A stretch of 64,000 nt of DNA from Sphingomonadales bacterium (GCA_014763545.1 JACXVD010000008.1:20317-84316), one strand, 5' to 3'; positions 49,090 to 58,583 are shown, numbered from the stretch's first letter. Made by a program: numbers and translations. Notes: a model not told the origin generated them from the sequence alone.

Positions 49090-50898
49090 TTGGAAAATTC
49101 GCGCAACCTCGTGATCACGCTGGTGCTCTGCGCCGTGCTGCTGTTCGGCTGGGAGGCCGGGCTGAATTACCTCTATCCCGAACGGGAGAAGCAGCCGGTC
49201 GCCGCAGCGAGCGCGAGCACCGCCCCGTCGGATGCTGCGCTTCCCGCTGATGACGGTGCGGCCAGCCCGGCGGATGAAAAGCAGGTCAAGCGCACGCGCG
49301 AAGGCGGGTTGACCGATCCCGATGCAGTGGCGCTGGAACAGGCCGACCTCAAGACCGACCTCGCCAGCACCGATCGCGTGAAGATCGCAGCGCCCGAAAT
49401 CGCAGGCTCGATCAACCCGGTCGGCGCGCGGATCGACGATGTCGTGCTCAAGACCCATCGCCAGTCGGTCGAAAAAGACAGCGGCCCGGTGCGGCTGTTC
49501 TCGCCCGCGGGCACCCCCGCGCAACAATTCGCGCAGTTCGGCTGGGTGGGCGACGGGGTGAAACTGCCCGACGCCAATACGGTGTGGCATGCCGAAGGCG
49601 GCCCGCTCGCCCCCGGCACGCCGGTGACGCTGAGCTGGGCGAACGGGCAGGGGCAGACTTTCCGCATCCGCCTGTCGGTCGATGAACGCTACATGGTCAC
49701 TGCCGAGCAGACGATGGCCAACACCGGTGCCGCGCCGGTGGTGGTGCAGCCCTTCGCGCTGATCAACCGCACCAGCAAGACCGCCAGCCAGGATACCTGG
49801 ACGATCCATTCCGGCCCGATCGGCGCGTTCAGCGACACGGTGAGCACCGACTGGAATTACTCCGATGTCGAAAAGGCCGGCAAGGCGACCCCCGATGGCA
49901 AGGCGCAGTGGATCGGCTTCACCGACATCTACTGGCTGAGCGCGCTGATCCCCGACGCGGGCGCCAATCCGCAGGCGGACTTCCGCTCGCTGGGCAAGGA
50001 CATCTTCCGTGCCGACCTGATCTACCAGCCGGCCACCGTTCAGCCGGGCAAGCAGTTCACCCGCACCACCCGCCTGTTCGTGGGCGCGAAGGAGAGCGAG
50101 GTGCTCGACGCCTATCAGGACGCCGGGGTTACCAAATTCGGCCTCGCAATCGACTGGGGCTGGTTCCGCTTCTTCGAAGTGCCGATCTTCTGGCTGTTGA
50201 AGAAGCTGTTCGCGCTGACCGGCAATTTCGGTTTCGCGATCATCCTGCTGACGGTGATCGTGCGCGGCATGATGTTCCCGGTGGCCCAGCGCCAGTTCGC
50301 CAGCATGGCGGCGATGCGCGCGGTGCAGCCGAAGATGAAGGCGATCCAGGAACGCTACAAGGACGACAAGGCCAAGCAGCAGGAAGCGATCATGGCCCTC
50401 TACAAGGAGGAAAAGATCAACCCGCTGGCGGGTTGCCTGCCCTTGCTGCTGCAGATCCCGGTGTTCTTCGCGCTCTACAAGGTGCTGATGCTGACCATCG
50501 AGATGCGGCACAAGCCCTTCGTCCTGTGGATCCATGACCTGTCCGCGCCTGATCCGGCGCATGTGCTGAACCTGTTCGGCCTGCTGCCGTTCGATGTGCC
50601 GAGCATGCTCGCCATCGGGCCGCTCGCGCTGTTGCTGGGCCTGACGATGTGGATGACCTTCCGCCTCAACCCCACGGCGATGGACCCGATCCAGCAGCAG
50701 ATGTTCTCGATCATGCCGTGGGTGCTGATGTTCGTCATGGCGCCGTTCGCGGCGGGCCTGCTGGTTTACTGGGTCACCTCGAACCTGCTCACCGTCGCCC
50801 AGCAGACCTATCTCTATTCCAAGCACCCGCAGCTCAAGGCGCAGGCGGCAAAGGACAAGGACGACCGGGCGCGCGATGCCGCGCGGGACAAGGGTTGA
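49090..50898 (+). CDS. yidC: Membrane protein insertase YidC
   Basis: 602 residues, TTG start at 49090 just before NSRNLVITLVLCAVLLFGWE. An N-terminal span, a large periplasmic beta domain (about 70-370) and the conserved five-span insertase core (FGFAIILLTVIVRGMMFPVA, MRAVQPKMKAIQERYKDDKA) ending in a basic tail. It inserts proteins with or without SecYEG. Confidence 0.96.
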   Translation: MENSRNLVITLVLCAVLLFGWEAGLNYLYPEREKQPVAAASASTAPSDAALPADDGAASPADEKQVKRTREGGLTDPDAVALEQADLKTDLASTDRVKIAAPEIAGSINPVGARIDDVVLKTHRQSVEKDSGPVRLFSPAGTPAQQFAQFGWVGDGVKLPDANTVWHAEGGPLAPGTPVTLSWANGQGQTFRIRLSVDERYMVTAEQTMANTGAAPVVVQPFALINRTSKTASQDTWTIHSGPIGAFSDTVSTDWNYSDVEKAGKATPDGKAQWIGFTDIYWLSALIPDAGANPQADFRSLGKDIFRADLIYQPATVQPGKQFTRTTRLFVGAKESEVLDAYQDAGVTKFGLAIDWGWFRFFEVPIFWLLKKLFALTGNFGFAIILLTVIVRGMMFPVAQRQFASMAAMRAVQPKMKAIQERYKDDKAKQQEAIMALYKEEKINPLAGCLPLLLQIPVFFALYKVLMLTIEMRHKPFVLWIHDLSAPDPAHVLNLFGLLPFDVPSMLAIGPLALLLGLTMWMTFRLNPTAMDPIQQQMFSIMPWVLMFVMAPFAAGLLVYWVTSNLLTVAQQTYLYSKHPQLKAQAAKDKDDRARDAARDKG

Positions 50899-51560
50899 GC
50901 GCAGTGGACGAGGCGGATGGCGCTGAACTGGAGGAACGCGCGCGCAGGCTGTTTTCAGGCCGCGTCGATTTCCTCCTGTCCGCGCCGCAGCTGAAATTCC
51001 TGCCCGATCCGGTCGCGCCCGAGATCGCCTTTTGCGGGCGGTCGAATGTCGGCAAGAGCTCGCTGCTCAACGCGCTGACCGGGCGCAAGGCGATTGCCCG
51101 CGCATCGGTGACGCCGGGCCGCACGCAGGAACTCAACTTCTTCGAGGTCGGCGGGGAGCCGGGCGGGCTGCCGCATTTCCGGCTGGTCGACATGCCCGGC
51201 TATGGCTTTGCCAAGGCACCGGTGAAAGTGGTCGACCGGTGGAAGGCGCTGGTGCGCGATTATTTGCGTGGCCGCCAGGTGCTCAAGCGCACGCTGGTCC
51301 TGGTCGACAGCCGGCACGGCCTGAAGGATGTCGACCGCGAGATGATGAAGATGCTCGACGAGAGCGCCGTCGGCTATCGCGTGGTGCTGACCAAGGCGGA
51401 CAAGATCAAGGCGAGCGAGCTGGAAGCGACCCGCGCCAAGGTGGAGGCAGAGGCGAAGCAGCACCCTGCCGCCTTCCCGGTGATCCACGTGACCAGTGCC
51501 GAAAAGGGCATGGGCATCGCCGAATTGCGCGCTGCCGTGCTGGCCGATTCGGAAACCTGA
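50895..51560 (+). CDS. engB: Ribosome biogenesis GTPase EngB (YihA/YsxC)
   Basis: About 221 residues. G1 GRSNVGKSS, G2 TPGRTQ, G3 DMPGYG, G4 TKADK and G5 TSAEKG are all present. It is needed for large-subunit assembly. TTG 50895 overlaps the yidC stop; GTG 50904 is an alternative giving 218 residues. Confidence 0.95.
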   Translation: MSAVDEADGAELEERARRLFSGRVDFLLSAPQLKFLPDPVAPEIAFCGRSNVGKSSLLNALTGRKAIARASVTPGRTQELNFFEVGGEPGGLPHFRLVDMPGYGFAKAPVKVVDRWKALVRDYLRGRQVLKRTLVLVDSRHGLKDVDREMMKMLDESAVGYRVVLTKADKIKASELEATRAKVEAEAKQHPAAFPVIHVTSAEKGMGIAELRAAVLADSET

Positions 51561-51567
51561 TCGCGCG

Positions 51568-52836
51568 TCAGTCCTCGATCGCCTGCTGGTCGACAATGCT
51601 GAGATCATAGCCCTCGATGGCGATGACGTTCTGCCTGGTATTGGTCAGCAGCACCATCTCGTGCACGCCCATGTCGGACAGGATCTGCGCGCCGATGCCA
51701 TAAGACCGCAACTCGTGGTCGCGGGTCGGCTGGCGGCCGATTTCGCGCGCCAGCTCGTCCGAACTCGACGGCATCAGCAGCACGATGACCCCGCTGCCGG
51801 CGTCGCCGATCGCTTCCATCGAACGCTGCAGCATCCGCTTGCGCGGACCGGGCTGGCCCAGCACGTCGTGATAGATCGACATGGTGTGCATGCGCACCAG
51901 CGTCGGCTCGCCCGGGGTGGGGCGGCCCTTCTGCAGCGCCAGGTTGATCGAGCCGTCGACCTTGTTGCGATAGCTCTTCACCGTCCAGTCGCCCCCGTAA
52001 TCGGATTCGAAAGGCGCTTCGTTGATGCATTCGACCAGATGGTCGTGCTTGCGGCGATATTCGATCAGGTCGCGGATCGTGCCGATCTTCAGCCCATGGG
52101 TGCGGGCGAAGGGAATAAGGTCGTCCAGCCGCGCCATCTCGCCATTGTCGAGCATGATTTCGCAGATCACGCCCGACGGGTTGAGCCCGGCCAGCCGCGA
52201 AATGTCGACCGCCGCCTCGGTATGGCCCGCGCGCACCAGCACGCCGCCGTCGCGCGCGCGCAGTGGGAAGACATGGCCCGGAGTGACGATGTCCTCCGCC
52301 CCCTTGCTGCCGTCGATTGCCACGCTGATCGTGCGCGCGCGGTCGGCGGCGGAGATGCCGGTGGTCACGCCTTCGCGCGCCTCGATCGAGACGGTGAAGG
52401 CGGTTTCGTGGCGGGTGCCGTTCGCCGCGCTCATCGCCTTGAGGCCCAGCATGTCGCACCGCTTGCCGTCGAGCGAGAGGCAGATCAGCCCGCGGCCATA
52501 GGTCGCCATGAAATTGACTGCCTGCGGCGTCGCCATCTGCGCCGGGATCACCAGATCGCCTTCGTTCTCGCGATCTTCATCGTCCACCAGGATGAACATG
52601 CGCCCATTGCGCGCTTCCTCGATGATCTCCTCGATCGGGACCAGCACCGGCTGGATATCGCCCGATTCGAGGAAGCGTTCCAGCTTGGCGAGCGTTTCCG
52701 CAGTCGGGTTCCAATCCGCGCGCGTGCAATCGCGCAGCGTATTGGCGTGGAGGCCGGCGGCGCGCGCCAGCCCGGCCCGGGTGATGCTGCCGTCTTCGAT
52801 GATGTCGCGGATGCGGGTGATGATGTTGTTCGCCAT
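51568..52836 (-). CDS. ribB: HTH-fused 3,4-dihydroxy-2-butanone-4-phosphate synthase with degenerate RibA-like domain
   Basis: 422 residues in three parts. Residues 1-62 are a helix-turn-helix (ITRAGLARAAGLHANTLRDC). Residues about 65-265 are RibB with the catalytic acidic loop DDEDRENEGD and GHTEAAVD; it makes the four-carbon unit of riboflavin from ribulose 5-phosphate. The rest resembles GTP cyclohydrolase II but lacks the zinc-binding GDVFGSxRCDCG motif (it reads MHTMSIYHDVLGQPGPRKR), so RibA activity is not expected. The HTH suggests self-regulation; see the half-site array upstream. Confidence 0.92.
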   Translation of the reverse strand: MANNIITRIRDIIEDGSITRAGLARAAGLHANTLRDCTRADWNPTAETLAKLERFLESGDIQPVLVPIEEIIEEARNGRMFILVDDEDRENEGDLVIPAQMATPQAVNFMATYGRGLICLSLDGKRCDMLGLKAMSAANGTRHETAFTVSIEAREGVTTGISAADRARTISVAIDGSKGAEDIVTPGHVFPLRARDGGVLVRAGHTEAAVDISRLAGLNPSGVICEIMLDNGEMARLDDLIPFARTHGLKIGTIRDLIEYRRKHDHLVECINEAPFESDYGGDWTVKSYRNKVDGSINLALQKGRPTPGEPTLVRMHTMSIYHDVLGQPGPRKRMLQRSMEAIGDAGSGVIVLLMPSSSDELAREIGRQPTRDHELRSYGIGAQILSDMGVHEMVLLTNTRQNVIAIEGYDLSIVDQQAIED

Positions 52837-52847
52837 GCAGCGCCTCT

Positions 52848-52887
52848 ATCACATCACAATGTGATGGCAAATGTGATTTGATGTGAT
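52848..52887. promoter_or_regulatory. Array of five ATCACA/TGTGAT half-sites upstream of ribB
   Basis: ATCACA at 52848 and 52853 and TGTGAT at 52860, 52872 and 52882, all within 12-51 bp upstream of the ribB start codon on the minus strand. ATCACA-A-TGTGAT at 52853-52865 is a perfect palindrome. A likely operator, perhaps for the HTH of the RibB protein itself. No FMN riboswitch is recognisable here. Confidence 0.6.
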
Positions 52888-52966
52888 GCCGCGCAATGCC
52901 TGTTCAGCCTCGACAGGCGCAGGATGAATGCCTAGGGCGGCGCCAGTGCCTTCGGTGGGACCAAAC

Positions 52967-53635
52967 ATGAAGCTGATCATCGGCAACAGGAATTATTCCA
53001 GCTGGTCGCTGCGCGGCTGGCTCGCGGCCAAGCAATCGGGCCTCCATTTCGAGGAAATCACCGTCAACATCTCCGGCGAGGAGTGGGAAGCGGCCAAACG
53101 CGAAATGGGCGAAGTCCAGCCGTCGAGCGGCAAGGTGCCGGTCCTGTGGGATGGCGATGCGGTGATCTGGGACAGCCTGGCGATCCTCGAATATCTCGGC
53201 GACAAGGTCGGGCGCGACCGTTTCTGGCCCAAGGACGACACCGCGCGCGGCATGGCGCGGGCAATGGTCGCCGAAATGCACAGTTCCTACCTGCCGCTGC
53301 GCCGCGAATGCCCGATGAACATTCGCAGGCGTTTCGACGGGGTGCATCTGGGCGAGGAAGCGCGTGGCAATGTGGTGCGCATCCTGACGCTGTGGGCCGA
53401 ATCGCGCGCGCGCTTCGGGCGCGGCGGGCCGTTCCTGTTCGGCACGTTCGGCGCGGCCGACATCTTCTACGCCCCGGTTATCAGCCGGTTCATCAGCTAC
53501 GGCATAGCCGTGCCCGGCTTCGCACAGGCCTATATGCAGGCGGTGTGGGAACATGAATGGATGCAGCAATGGATTTCTGGCGCGGAAGACGAACAATGGG
53601 TGATCGAACAATGGGAAACCGCGCCCACGGCGTGA
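52967..53635 (+). CDS. Glutathione S-transferase family protein
   Basis: 222 residues. The thioredoxin-like N-terminal domain starts MKLIIGNRNYSSWSLRGWLA with the Ser/Arg site that can activate glutathione, SGKVPVLWDGD cis-proline and the DSLAILEYLGD acidic pair; the C-terminal domain is helical. Belongs to the maleylacetoacetate isomerase/YfcF-like group. ATG 52967 was chosen at the start of the fold. Divergent from ribB. Confidence 0.9.
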   Translation: MKLIIGNRNYSSWSLRGWLAAKQSGLHFEEITVNISGEEWEAAKREMGEVQPSSGKVPVLWDGDAVIWDSLAILEYLGDKVGRDRFWPKDDTARGMARAMVAEMHSSYLPLRRECPMNIRRRFDGVHLGEEARGNVVRILTLWAESRARFGRGGPFLFGTFGAADIFYAPVISRFISYGIAVPGFAQAYMQAVWEHEWMQQWISGAEDEQWVIEQWETAPTA

Positions 53636-54483
53636 TCGCGCTGCTGGTGGCGCTGGCGCTCGCGCTGGTGCCGCAGGGGGCGATGGCGTGGGGCAGCTTC
53701 GGCCATCGCACCACCGCCGAAATCGCGCTGGCGAATGTCAGCCCGCATACCCGCGCGGAAATCGCGAAACTCATCGCCCATGCACGCGAGCTTGGTACGC
53801 CCGATTGCCCGATCCGCAATCTGGAAGATGCCGCGGTCTGGCCCGATTGCCTGCGCGGCGAAAGCTGGCGCTGGGGCTACAGTTTCTCGTGGCATTACCA
53901 GACCGAGCCGGTCGATACGCCGTATGACGTGCGCGCCAATTGCAGCGGCGGCAATTGCGTGTCGGCGCAGATCACCCGCAACCAGCGGATCTTGTCGGAC
54001 GAGAGCCTGCCGCCCGCCGTGCGGCTCGAAGCGCTCGCCTTCCTCGTCCACTTCATCGGCGACATCCACCAGCCGCTCCATTCGGGCGATGACGACGACA
54101 AGGGCGGCAACGACCGGCGGGTCGATTACGGCATCGTCCCCGCGCTCAATCTCCATTCGATCTGGGATACCACGCTGGCCGAACGTGCGATCACCAGCGC
54201 GCAGCCGCCCCTGGTGCGCCGCTACACGCCTGCCGAGCGCGCTGCGCTGGCGGGTGGCACCCCGGCCGATTGGGGCCGCGAGAGCTGGGCACTGGCGCGC
54301 AGCGCGGTCTATCCCGGCGCCTATGGCCGCGATCCGGTGGGCGGCGATCCGCTGCCCAAGGAAGGGGCGCTCAGCCAGTCCGCGATCGAGGAAGCCATCC
54401 CGGTTGCCCAGCGGCGGATCGTGCAGGCCGGCCTGCGCATGGCCGACGCGCTCGACGCCGCTTTCGCGCCGGGCAAGCTGTAA
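53611..54483 (+). CDS. S1/P1-type zinc nuclease, secreted
   Basis: 290 residues. The signal peptide ends at AMA, leaving Trp27 as first residue of the mature enzyme; in S1/P1 nucleases this Trp binds zinc. Further ligands are in GSFGHRTTAEIA, HFIGDIHQPLHSGDD and LNLHSIWDTTL. It cuts single-stranded nucleic acids outside the cytoplasm. Starts within the end of the GST gene (25-bp overlap); ATG 53596 is possible too. Confidence 0.9.
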   Translation: MGNRAHGVIALLVALALALVPQGAMAWGSFGHRTTAEIALANVSPHTRAEIAKLIAHARELGTPDCPIRNLEDAAVWPDCLRGESWRWGYSFSWHYQTEPVDTPYDVRANCSGGNCVSAQITRNQRILSDESLPPAVRLEALAFLVHFIGDIHQPLHSGDDDDKGGNDRRVDYGIVPALNLHSIWDTTLAERAITSAQPPLVRRYTPAERAALAGGTPADWGRESWALARSAVYPGAYGRDPVGGDPLPKEGALSQSAIEEAIPVAQRRIVQAGLRMADALDAAFAPGKL

Positions 54484-54489
54484 CCGCCC

Positions 54490-54957
54490 TCAGGCGATCC
54501 GCTTGGCCGGATAGGGGGTTCCGTCCCTGGTGAAATAGCCTTCCTGACGGAACACCATGTCGATGTCGGGATATTCGCCGTGATCTTTCGTGCGGTCGCC
54601 CGCGCCGACTACCACGAAGCTGCAATCCGCCTCGCTGCGGTTCTGCAGGTGATGCCCGTCGCGCACCCCGGCGGGCCAGGCGGCGACGTCACCGGGGCGC
54701 AGCACGGTCTCGCCACCATCCTCGACCAGCACCGCCTCGCCGGTCAGCATCACCAGCAACTCGTCTTCCTCGGCATGCCAGTGGCGCTGGCTCGACCATG
54801 CGCCGGGCTTCAGCACGACATGGCTCGCGCCCATCCGGGTCAGCCCGGCAGGCGGTGCGAGGCGCCGGTACCACCGCCCGCCCACCGGCTCGTCGAACGG
54901 CGCGGGATAGCCGGTGCTGTTGGTCTGGGTGATGGCGTCGAGATCGAGCTTGGGCAT
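54490..54957 (-). CDS. Cupin-domain protein
   Basis: 155 residues with a double-stranded beta-helix: SSQRHWHAEEDELLVMLTGE (the HxH…E metal site) and RPGDVAAWPAGVRDGHHLQN (second motif). The function is open; many similar proteins bind metal and small ligands or act as isomerases. ATG 54957 has GGGAG upstream. Convergent with the nuclease gene (6 bp between stops). Confidence 0.85.
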   Translation of the reverse strand: MPKLDLDAITQTNSTGYPAPFDEPVGGRWYRRLAPPAGLTRMGASHVVLKPGAWSSQRHWHAEEDELLVMLTGEAVLVEDGGETVLRPGDVAAWPAGVRDGHHLQNRSEADCSFVVVGAGDRTKDHGEYPDIDMVFRQEGYFTRDGTPYPAKRIA

Positions 54958-55008
54958 GGGGTGCATCTCCCGCTGGAAAGGGTGCGCCGCCTCGGCTAAC
55001 CGGGGGCG

Positions 55009-56154
55009 ATGCGTGACTATAGCGATGTCCCCGCGCTCGCCGAAGAGCTGATTGCCGCCCCCAGCGTCACCCCGGCTACGGGGCTGGTGTTCGATGTGCT
55101 GGAAGGCCAGCTCGCGCCGCTCGGTTTTGCGGTGCACCGCTTCGTGGCAGGCGAAGCGCCCGACGGGCCGGTCGAAAACCTCTTCGCCATCCGCAAGGGG
55201 CCGGAGGGCACGCCGCATTTCGCCTTTGCCGGCCATCTCGACGTCGTGCCGCCGGGCGAGGGGTGGACCGCCGCCTCCTTCGCCGCCGAACGGCGGCAGG
55301 CACCGGGCGGCGAATTGCTCTACGGCCGCGGCGCGGTGGACATGAAGGGCGCGATCGCGGCGATGGTATCGGCGGCTGCGCAAGTGCCGCAGGAAGCCGG
55401 GACGATCAGCTTCATCATCACCGGCGACGAGGAAGGCCCGGCGATCCATGGCACCCGCGCGCTGATCGGGCTGATGCGCGAACGCGGCGAGATTCCCGAC
55501 CTGTGCCTGGTGGGCGAGCCGACCTCGGTGAACCGGCTGGGCGACATGATGAAGATCGGGCGGCGCGGATCGGTCAATATCTGGCTGGAGGTCGAAGGGC
55601 GCGAAGGCCATGTCGCCTATCCGCACCTGGCCGACAATCCGCTGTCCAAACTGGTCGCCATGCTCTCGGACCTCAACGCGCTGCATCTCGACGACGGGAC
55701 CGACTGGTTCCAGCCGTCCAACCTCGAAATCACCGATGTCGAGGTCGGCAACCCGGCGACCAATGTGATCCCCGCCCGCGCGAAGGCACGCCTGTCGATC
55801 CGCTTCAACGACCGCCACTCCGGCGCCTCGCTGGCGAAGATGGTGACCGACATCGCCGCACGCCATGGCGGCACCGCGCGCCCGGTCATCTCGGGCGAGG
55901 CCTTCGTCACCCAGCCGGGCGAATTTTCCACCATGATCGCCGCGGCGGTGGAGGCGGAGACGGGGCTGGTGCCCGAAGCATCGACCACCGGCGGGACATC
56001 GGATGCGCGCTTCCTCAAGGATTTGTGCCCGGTGATCGAATTCGGCCTGACCAACGCCACCATGCACAAGCGTGACGAGGCGGTGGCGGTGGACGATCTG
56101 GCCGCGCTCGCCCGCATCTATGCCCGCATCGCCCGTGCGGCGCTGACCCGCTGA
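55009..56154 (+). CDS. dapE: Succinyl-diaminopimelate desuccinylase
   Basis: 381 residues. M20 peptidase metal motifs FAGHLDVVPPGEGW, YGRGAVDMKGAIAAM, ITGDEEGPA and GEPTSVNRLGD, plus the dimerisation domain and GGTSDARF near the end. It makes LL-diaminopimelate for lysine and peptidoglycan. dapB lies 5 kb away on the other strand. Confidence 0.95.
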   Translation: MRDYSDVPALAEELIAAPSVTPATGLVFDVLEGQLAPLGFAVHRFVAGEAPDGPVENLFAIRKGPEGTPHFAFAGHLDVVPPGEGWTAASFAAERRQAPGGELLYGRGAVDMKGAIAAMVSAAAQVPQEAGTISFIITGDEEGPAIHGTRALIGLMRERGEIPDLCLVGEPTSVNRLGDMMKIGRRGSVNIWLEVEGREGHVAYPHLADNPLSKLVAMLSDLNALHLDDGTDWFQPSNLEITDVEVGNPATNVIPARAKARLSIRFNDRHSGASLAKMVTDIAARHGGTARPVISGEAFVTQPGEFSTMIAAAVEAETGLVPEASTTGGTSDARFLKDLCPVIEFGLTNATMHKRDEAVAVDDLAALARIYARIARAALTR

Positions 56155-56239
56155 CCCGCTGAGCGCACCGCCCGCGCGGATTGTGCCCCCCGCCGCAGCC
56201 TGTTAGCAAGGCGGCGACCGTCCACAGGGGGAAGACATA

Positions 56240-57631
56240 ATGGCCGCAGCCGGGACCGCACCGACGATTACCGAAACCGACAAGCCGAAATCCGCGCTCG
56301 GCTGGCTGCTCTATTTCCTGACCAAGCACCTGACCGCCGCGATCATGGTCGGGCTGGTGCTGGGTATCCTGATCGGCTGGATGGTCCACCAGGGCTATCT
56401 CGCGGCGATCATGTCGGACGAGAACTGGACCCGCAGCTTCAAGATGCTGTCCAACATCTTCCTCAACCTGATCAAGATGCTGGTCGCGCCGCTGGTGCTG
56501 GCGACGATCGTGTCGGGGCTGGCGCATATGGGCGACAGTTCGGCGGTCGGGCGGATCGGCGTGCGGGCGATTGCCTGGTTCATCGTCGCCAGCCTGATCT
56601 CGATCAGCCTCGGCCTCGTGATGGTCAATCTGTTCCAGCCGGGTGCCGGGGTGGACATCACCGCGCCGACGCAGGCGGTGGGCGAAGTCAAGAAGCTCGA
56701 TTTCTTCGAATTCATCGAACACGTCTTTCCCAAGAACGTGATCGGCGCGATGGCGGACAACAACGTCCTCCAGATCCTCGTCTTCGCATTGTTCGCGGGC
56801 GTCGGCCTGACTGCGCTTGGCGAACGCGGGCGCCCGCTGGTCAAGGGGGCGGAGGCGCTGGCCGAACTGATGCTGGAAATCACCGGCTATGTGATGCGGC
56901 TCGCCCCCTTCGCCGTGTTCGGTGCGCTGGCCAATGTGGTGGCGGAAAACGGGCTGGGTATCCTCGGCGTCTATGCCCGGCTGCTGGGCGAATTCTACCT
57001 TGCGCTGCTGCTGCTGTGGACGCTGCTGCTGTTAGCGGCCTGGGTGTTCCTGCGCGGGCGGGCCATCAGCCTGGTGCGCTATGTCCGCGAACCGGTGCTG
57101 ATCGCCTTCTCCACCGCGTCCTCCGAGGCGGCGATGCCCAAGCTGTTCGAACAGCTTGATCGCTTCGGCGTGCCGCGGCGCATTTCCGGCCTGATGGTGC
57201 CGCTGGGCTACAGCTTCAACCTCGACGGGTCGATGATGTACGCCAGCTTCGCGACGATCTTCATCGCGCAGGCCTATGGCATCGAACTGTCGATCGGTAC
57301 GCAGATCGCGATCCTGCTGACGCTGATGGTCAGTTCCAAGGGGATCGCCGCGGTACCGCGCGCCAGCCTGGTGGTGATCGCAGCGACGCTGGCGATGTTC
57401 GACCTGCCGGTGGAAGGCATCGCGCTGGTGCTGGCGATCGACCACTTCCTCGACATGGGCCGCACCGCGACCAATGTGCTGGGCAATGCGGTGGCGACCG
57501 GCGTCATCACCAAGTGGGAAGGCATGCTCCAGCCGATGCGCGACGCGGACCTCGACGAGCCGGTGGCCCCGCATCACACCCCGGAACAGGGCAAGAAGGG
57601 GCTCAACCTCGATGAAGAGGCCAATGGCTGA
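56240..57631 (+). CDS. Dicarboxylate/amino acid:cation symporter (DAACS)
   Basis: 463 residues, about eight membrane spans and two re-entrant loops. FSTASSEAAMPKLFEQ is the first hairpin motif, SYSFNLDGSMMYA-type GYSFNLDGSMMYASF the NxDG motif, and DHFLDMGRTATNVLGNAV the substrate-binding helix. It imports glutamate or C4-dicarboxylates with Na+ or H+. Strong GGGGGAAG ribosome site. Confidence 0.92.
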   Translation: MAAAGTAPTITETDKPKSALGWLLYFLTKHLTAAIMVGLVLGILIGWMVHQGYLAAIMSDENWTRSFKMLSNIFLNLIKMLVAPLVLATIVSGLAHMGDSSAVGRIGVRAIAWFIVASLISISLGLVMVNLFQPGAGVDITAPTQAVGEVKKLDFFEFIEHVFPKNVIGAMADNNVLQILVFALFAGVGLTALGERGRPLVKGAEALAELMLEITGYVMRLAPFAVFGALANVVAENGLGILGVYARLLGEFYLALLLLWTLLLLAAWVFLRGRAISLVRYVREPVLIAFSTASSEAAMPKLFEQLDRFGVPRRISGLMVPLGYSFNLDGSMMYASFATIFIAQAYGIELSIGTQIAILLTLMVSSKGIAAVPRASLVVIAATLAMFDLPVEGIALVLAIDHFLDMGRTATNVLGNAVATGVITKWEGMLQPMRDADLDEPVAPHHTPEQGKKGLNLDEEANG

Positions 57632-58082
57632 TCGGTCGGCAAAGGCCCGCATGGCGATCGGGCCGTCGCTCGCGCTGGCGGCAGCCTTGGCGCTGGGGGC
57701 CTGCTCCGGCGAGGCAACGACCGATGGCGAGGCTGCGGGCGCCGAGGTTGCCACGCCCACAGGCGCCAAGCCGCCCGCGCCTGCGTTCGATCCTGCCACT
57801 GCTACCGATCGCGCCGATTACCGCGGCAAATTTGCGCTGGTGTACGCAAATGGGGAAAAGGGGACGGCGACTTTCCTCGGTGACGGGACGCTCACCGCCG
57901 AATTTTCGGGCACGCATGTCACTGCGAACTACACCGTTCCTGCCCCGGGCCAGGTCTGTTTCGACCATGTCAGCACGGGTGATCCGCCACATTGCTGGCG
58001 CAACGGGACGGCCAACGATCGCGGGGCGTGGACTGCGACCATGGATGACGGATCGACCCTGAGCGTTACCCCGGTCGATTGA
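57624..58082 (+). CDS. Putative lipoprotein
   Basis: 152 residues. A signal sequence ending in ALALGACSG gives a lipid-anchored Cys27, followed by a Thr/Ala/Pro-rich linker and a beta-rich domain (YRGKFALVYANGEKGTATFL, DDGSTLSVTPVD). No family recognised. It overlaps the symporter gene by 8 bp; ATG 57651 would also include the signal peptide. Confidence 0.7.
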   Translation: MADRSAKARMAIGPSLALAAALALGACSGEATTDGEAAGAEVATPTGAKPPAPAFDPATATDRADYRGKFALVYANGEKGTATFLGDGTLTAEFSGTHVTANYTVPAPGQVCFDHVSTGDPPHCWRNGTANDRGAWTATMDDGSTLSVTPVD

Positions 58083-58103
58083 GGCTCGGCCCCTTCGCGT
58101 GCC

Positions 58104-58511
58104 CTAGTCTGTCGGGCAGAAGCGGATGCAATGCGTTCCGGGTGCGGGGTCGAACAAGCCGCTGACACGGATCACCGACCCATTGCCGACGCGATAGGTT
58201 GCGGCATTGGTATATTCGAGCGGGTCGATCCGCGGCGGTATCCAGTAGCCGCCGGCGCGCGGCGTGCCCGCACTGCGCGATGTGCGCGCGCCGCTGCCGG
58301 TGCGCCCGGTGGCAGCGCCCGACCGGGTGGCACGGATCGAATCCGCCGCGCCGGTGATGCTGCCAGACACCGCCCCGCCCAGCGTGCGGGCAGCGGACCC
58401 GGTGGCGGGCCCGGTCGTGGAGGTGATCATTGCCTCTTCCGCCGCGTCCTGCGCCAGCGCAGGCGATGCGAACAGCATCCCTGCGGCGATCACTGCAAAT
58501 GGTCCGCGCAT
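58104..58511 (-). CDS. Secreted protein of unknown function
   Basis: 135 residues with a clear signal peptide (MRGPFAVIAAGMLFASPALA). The middle is low-complexity Gly/Ser/Thr/Ala/Arg; the end (YTNAATYRVGNGSVIRVSGL, GTHCIRFCPTD) has two cysteines that may pair. No domain recognised. Confidence 0.65.
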   Translation of the reverse strand: MRGPFAVIAAGMLFASPALAQDAAEEAMITSTTGPATGSAARTLGGAVSGSITGAADSIRATRSGAATGRTGSGARTSRSAGTPRAGGYWIPPRIDPLEYTNAATYRVGNGSVIRVSGLFDPAPGTHCIRFCPTD

Positions 58512-58583
58512 CTTCGCCTCCGCCCTGCAATCGTTGGCGAGGCTGCGCCAATTTCAGGGCAATGGCAAGCACGCCGCGGCCGG

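Noticed and set aside
48976..50826. 616-codon minus-strand ORF opposite yidC
   Set aside because: Antisense shadow; composition is dominated by Arg, Gln, His and Asp, and yidC is unambiguous.
48172..50898. Replication origin next to rpmH
   Set aside because: In many bacteria dnaA lies beside rpmH, but no dnaA and no cluster of DnaA boxes is seen; in alphaproteobacteria the origin is usually elsewhere.
52904..53611. Minus-strand ORF opposite the glutathione S-transferase
   Set aside because: No motif; the plus frame has the full GST pattern.
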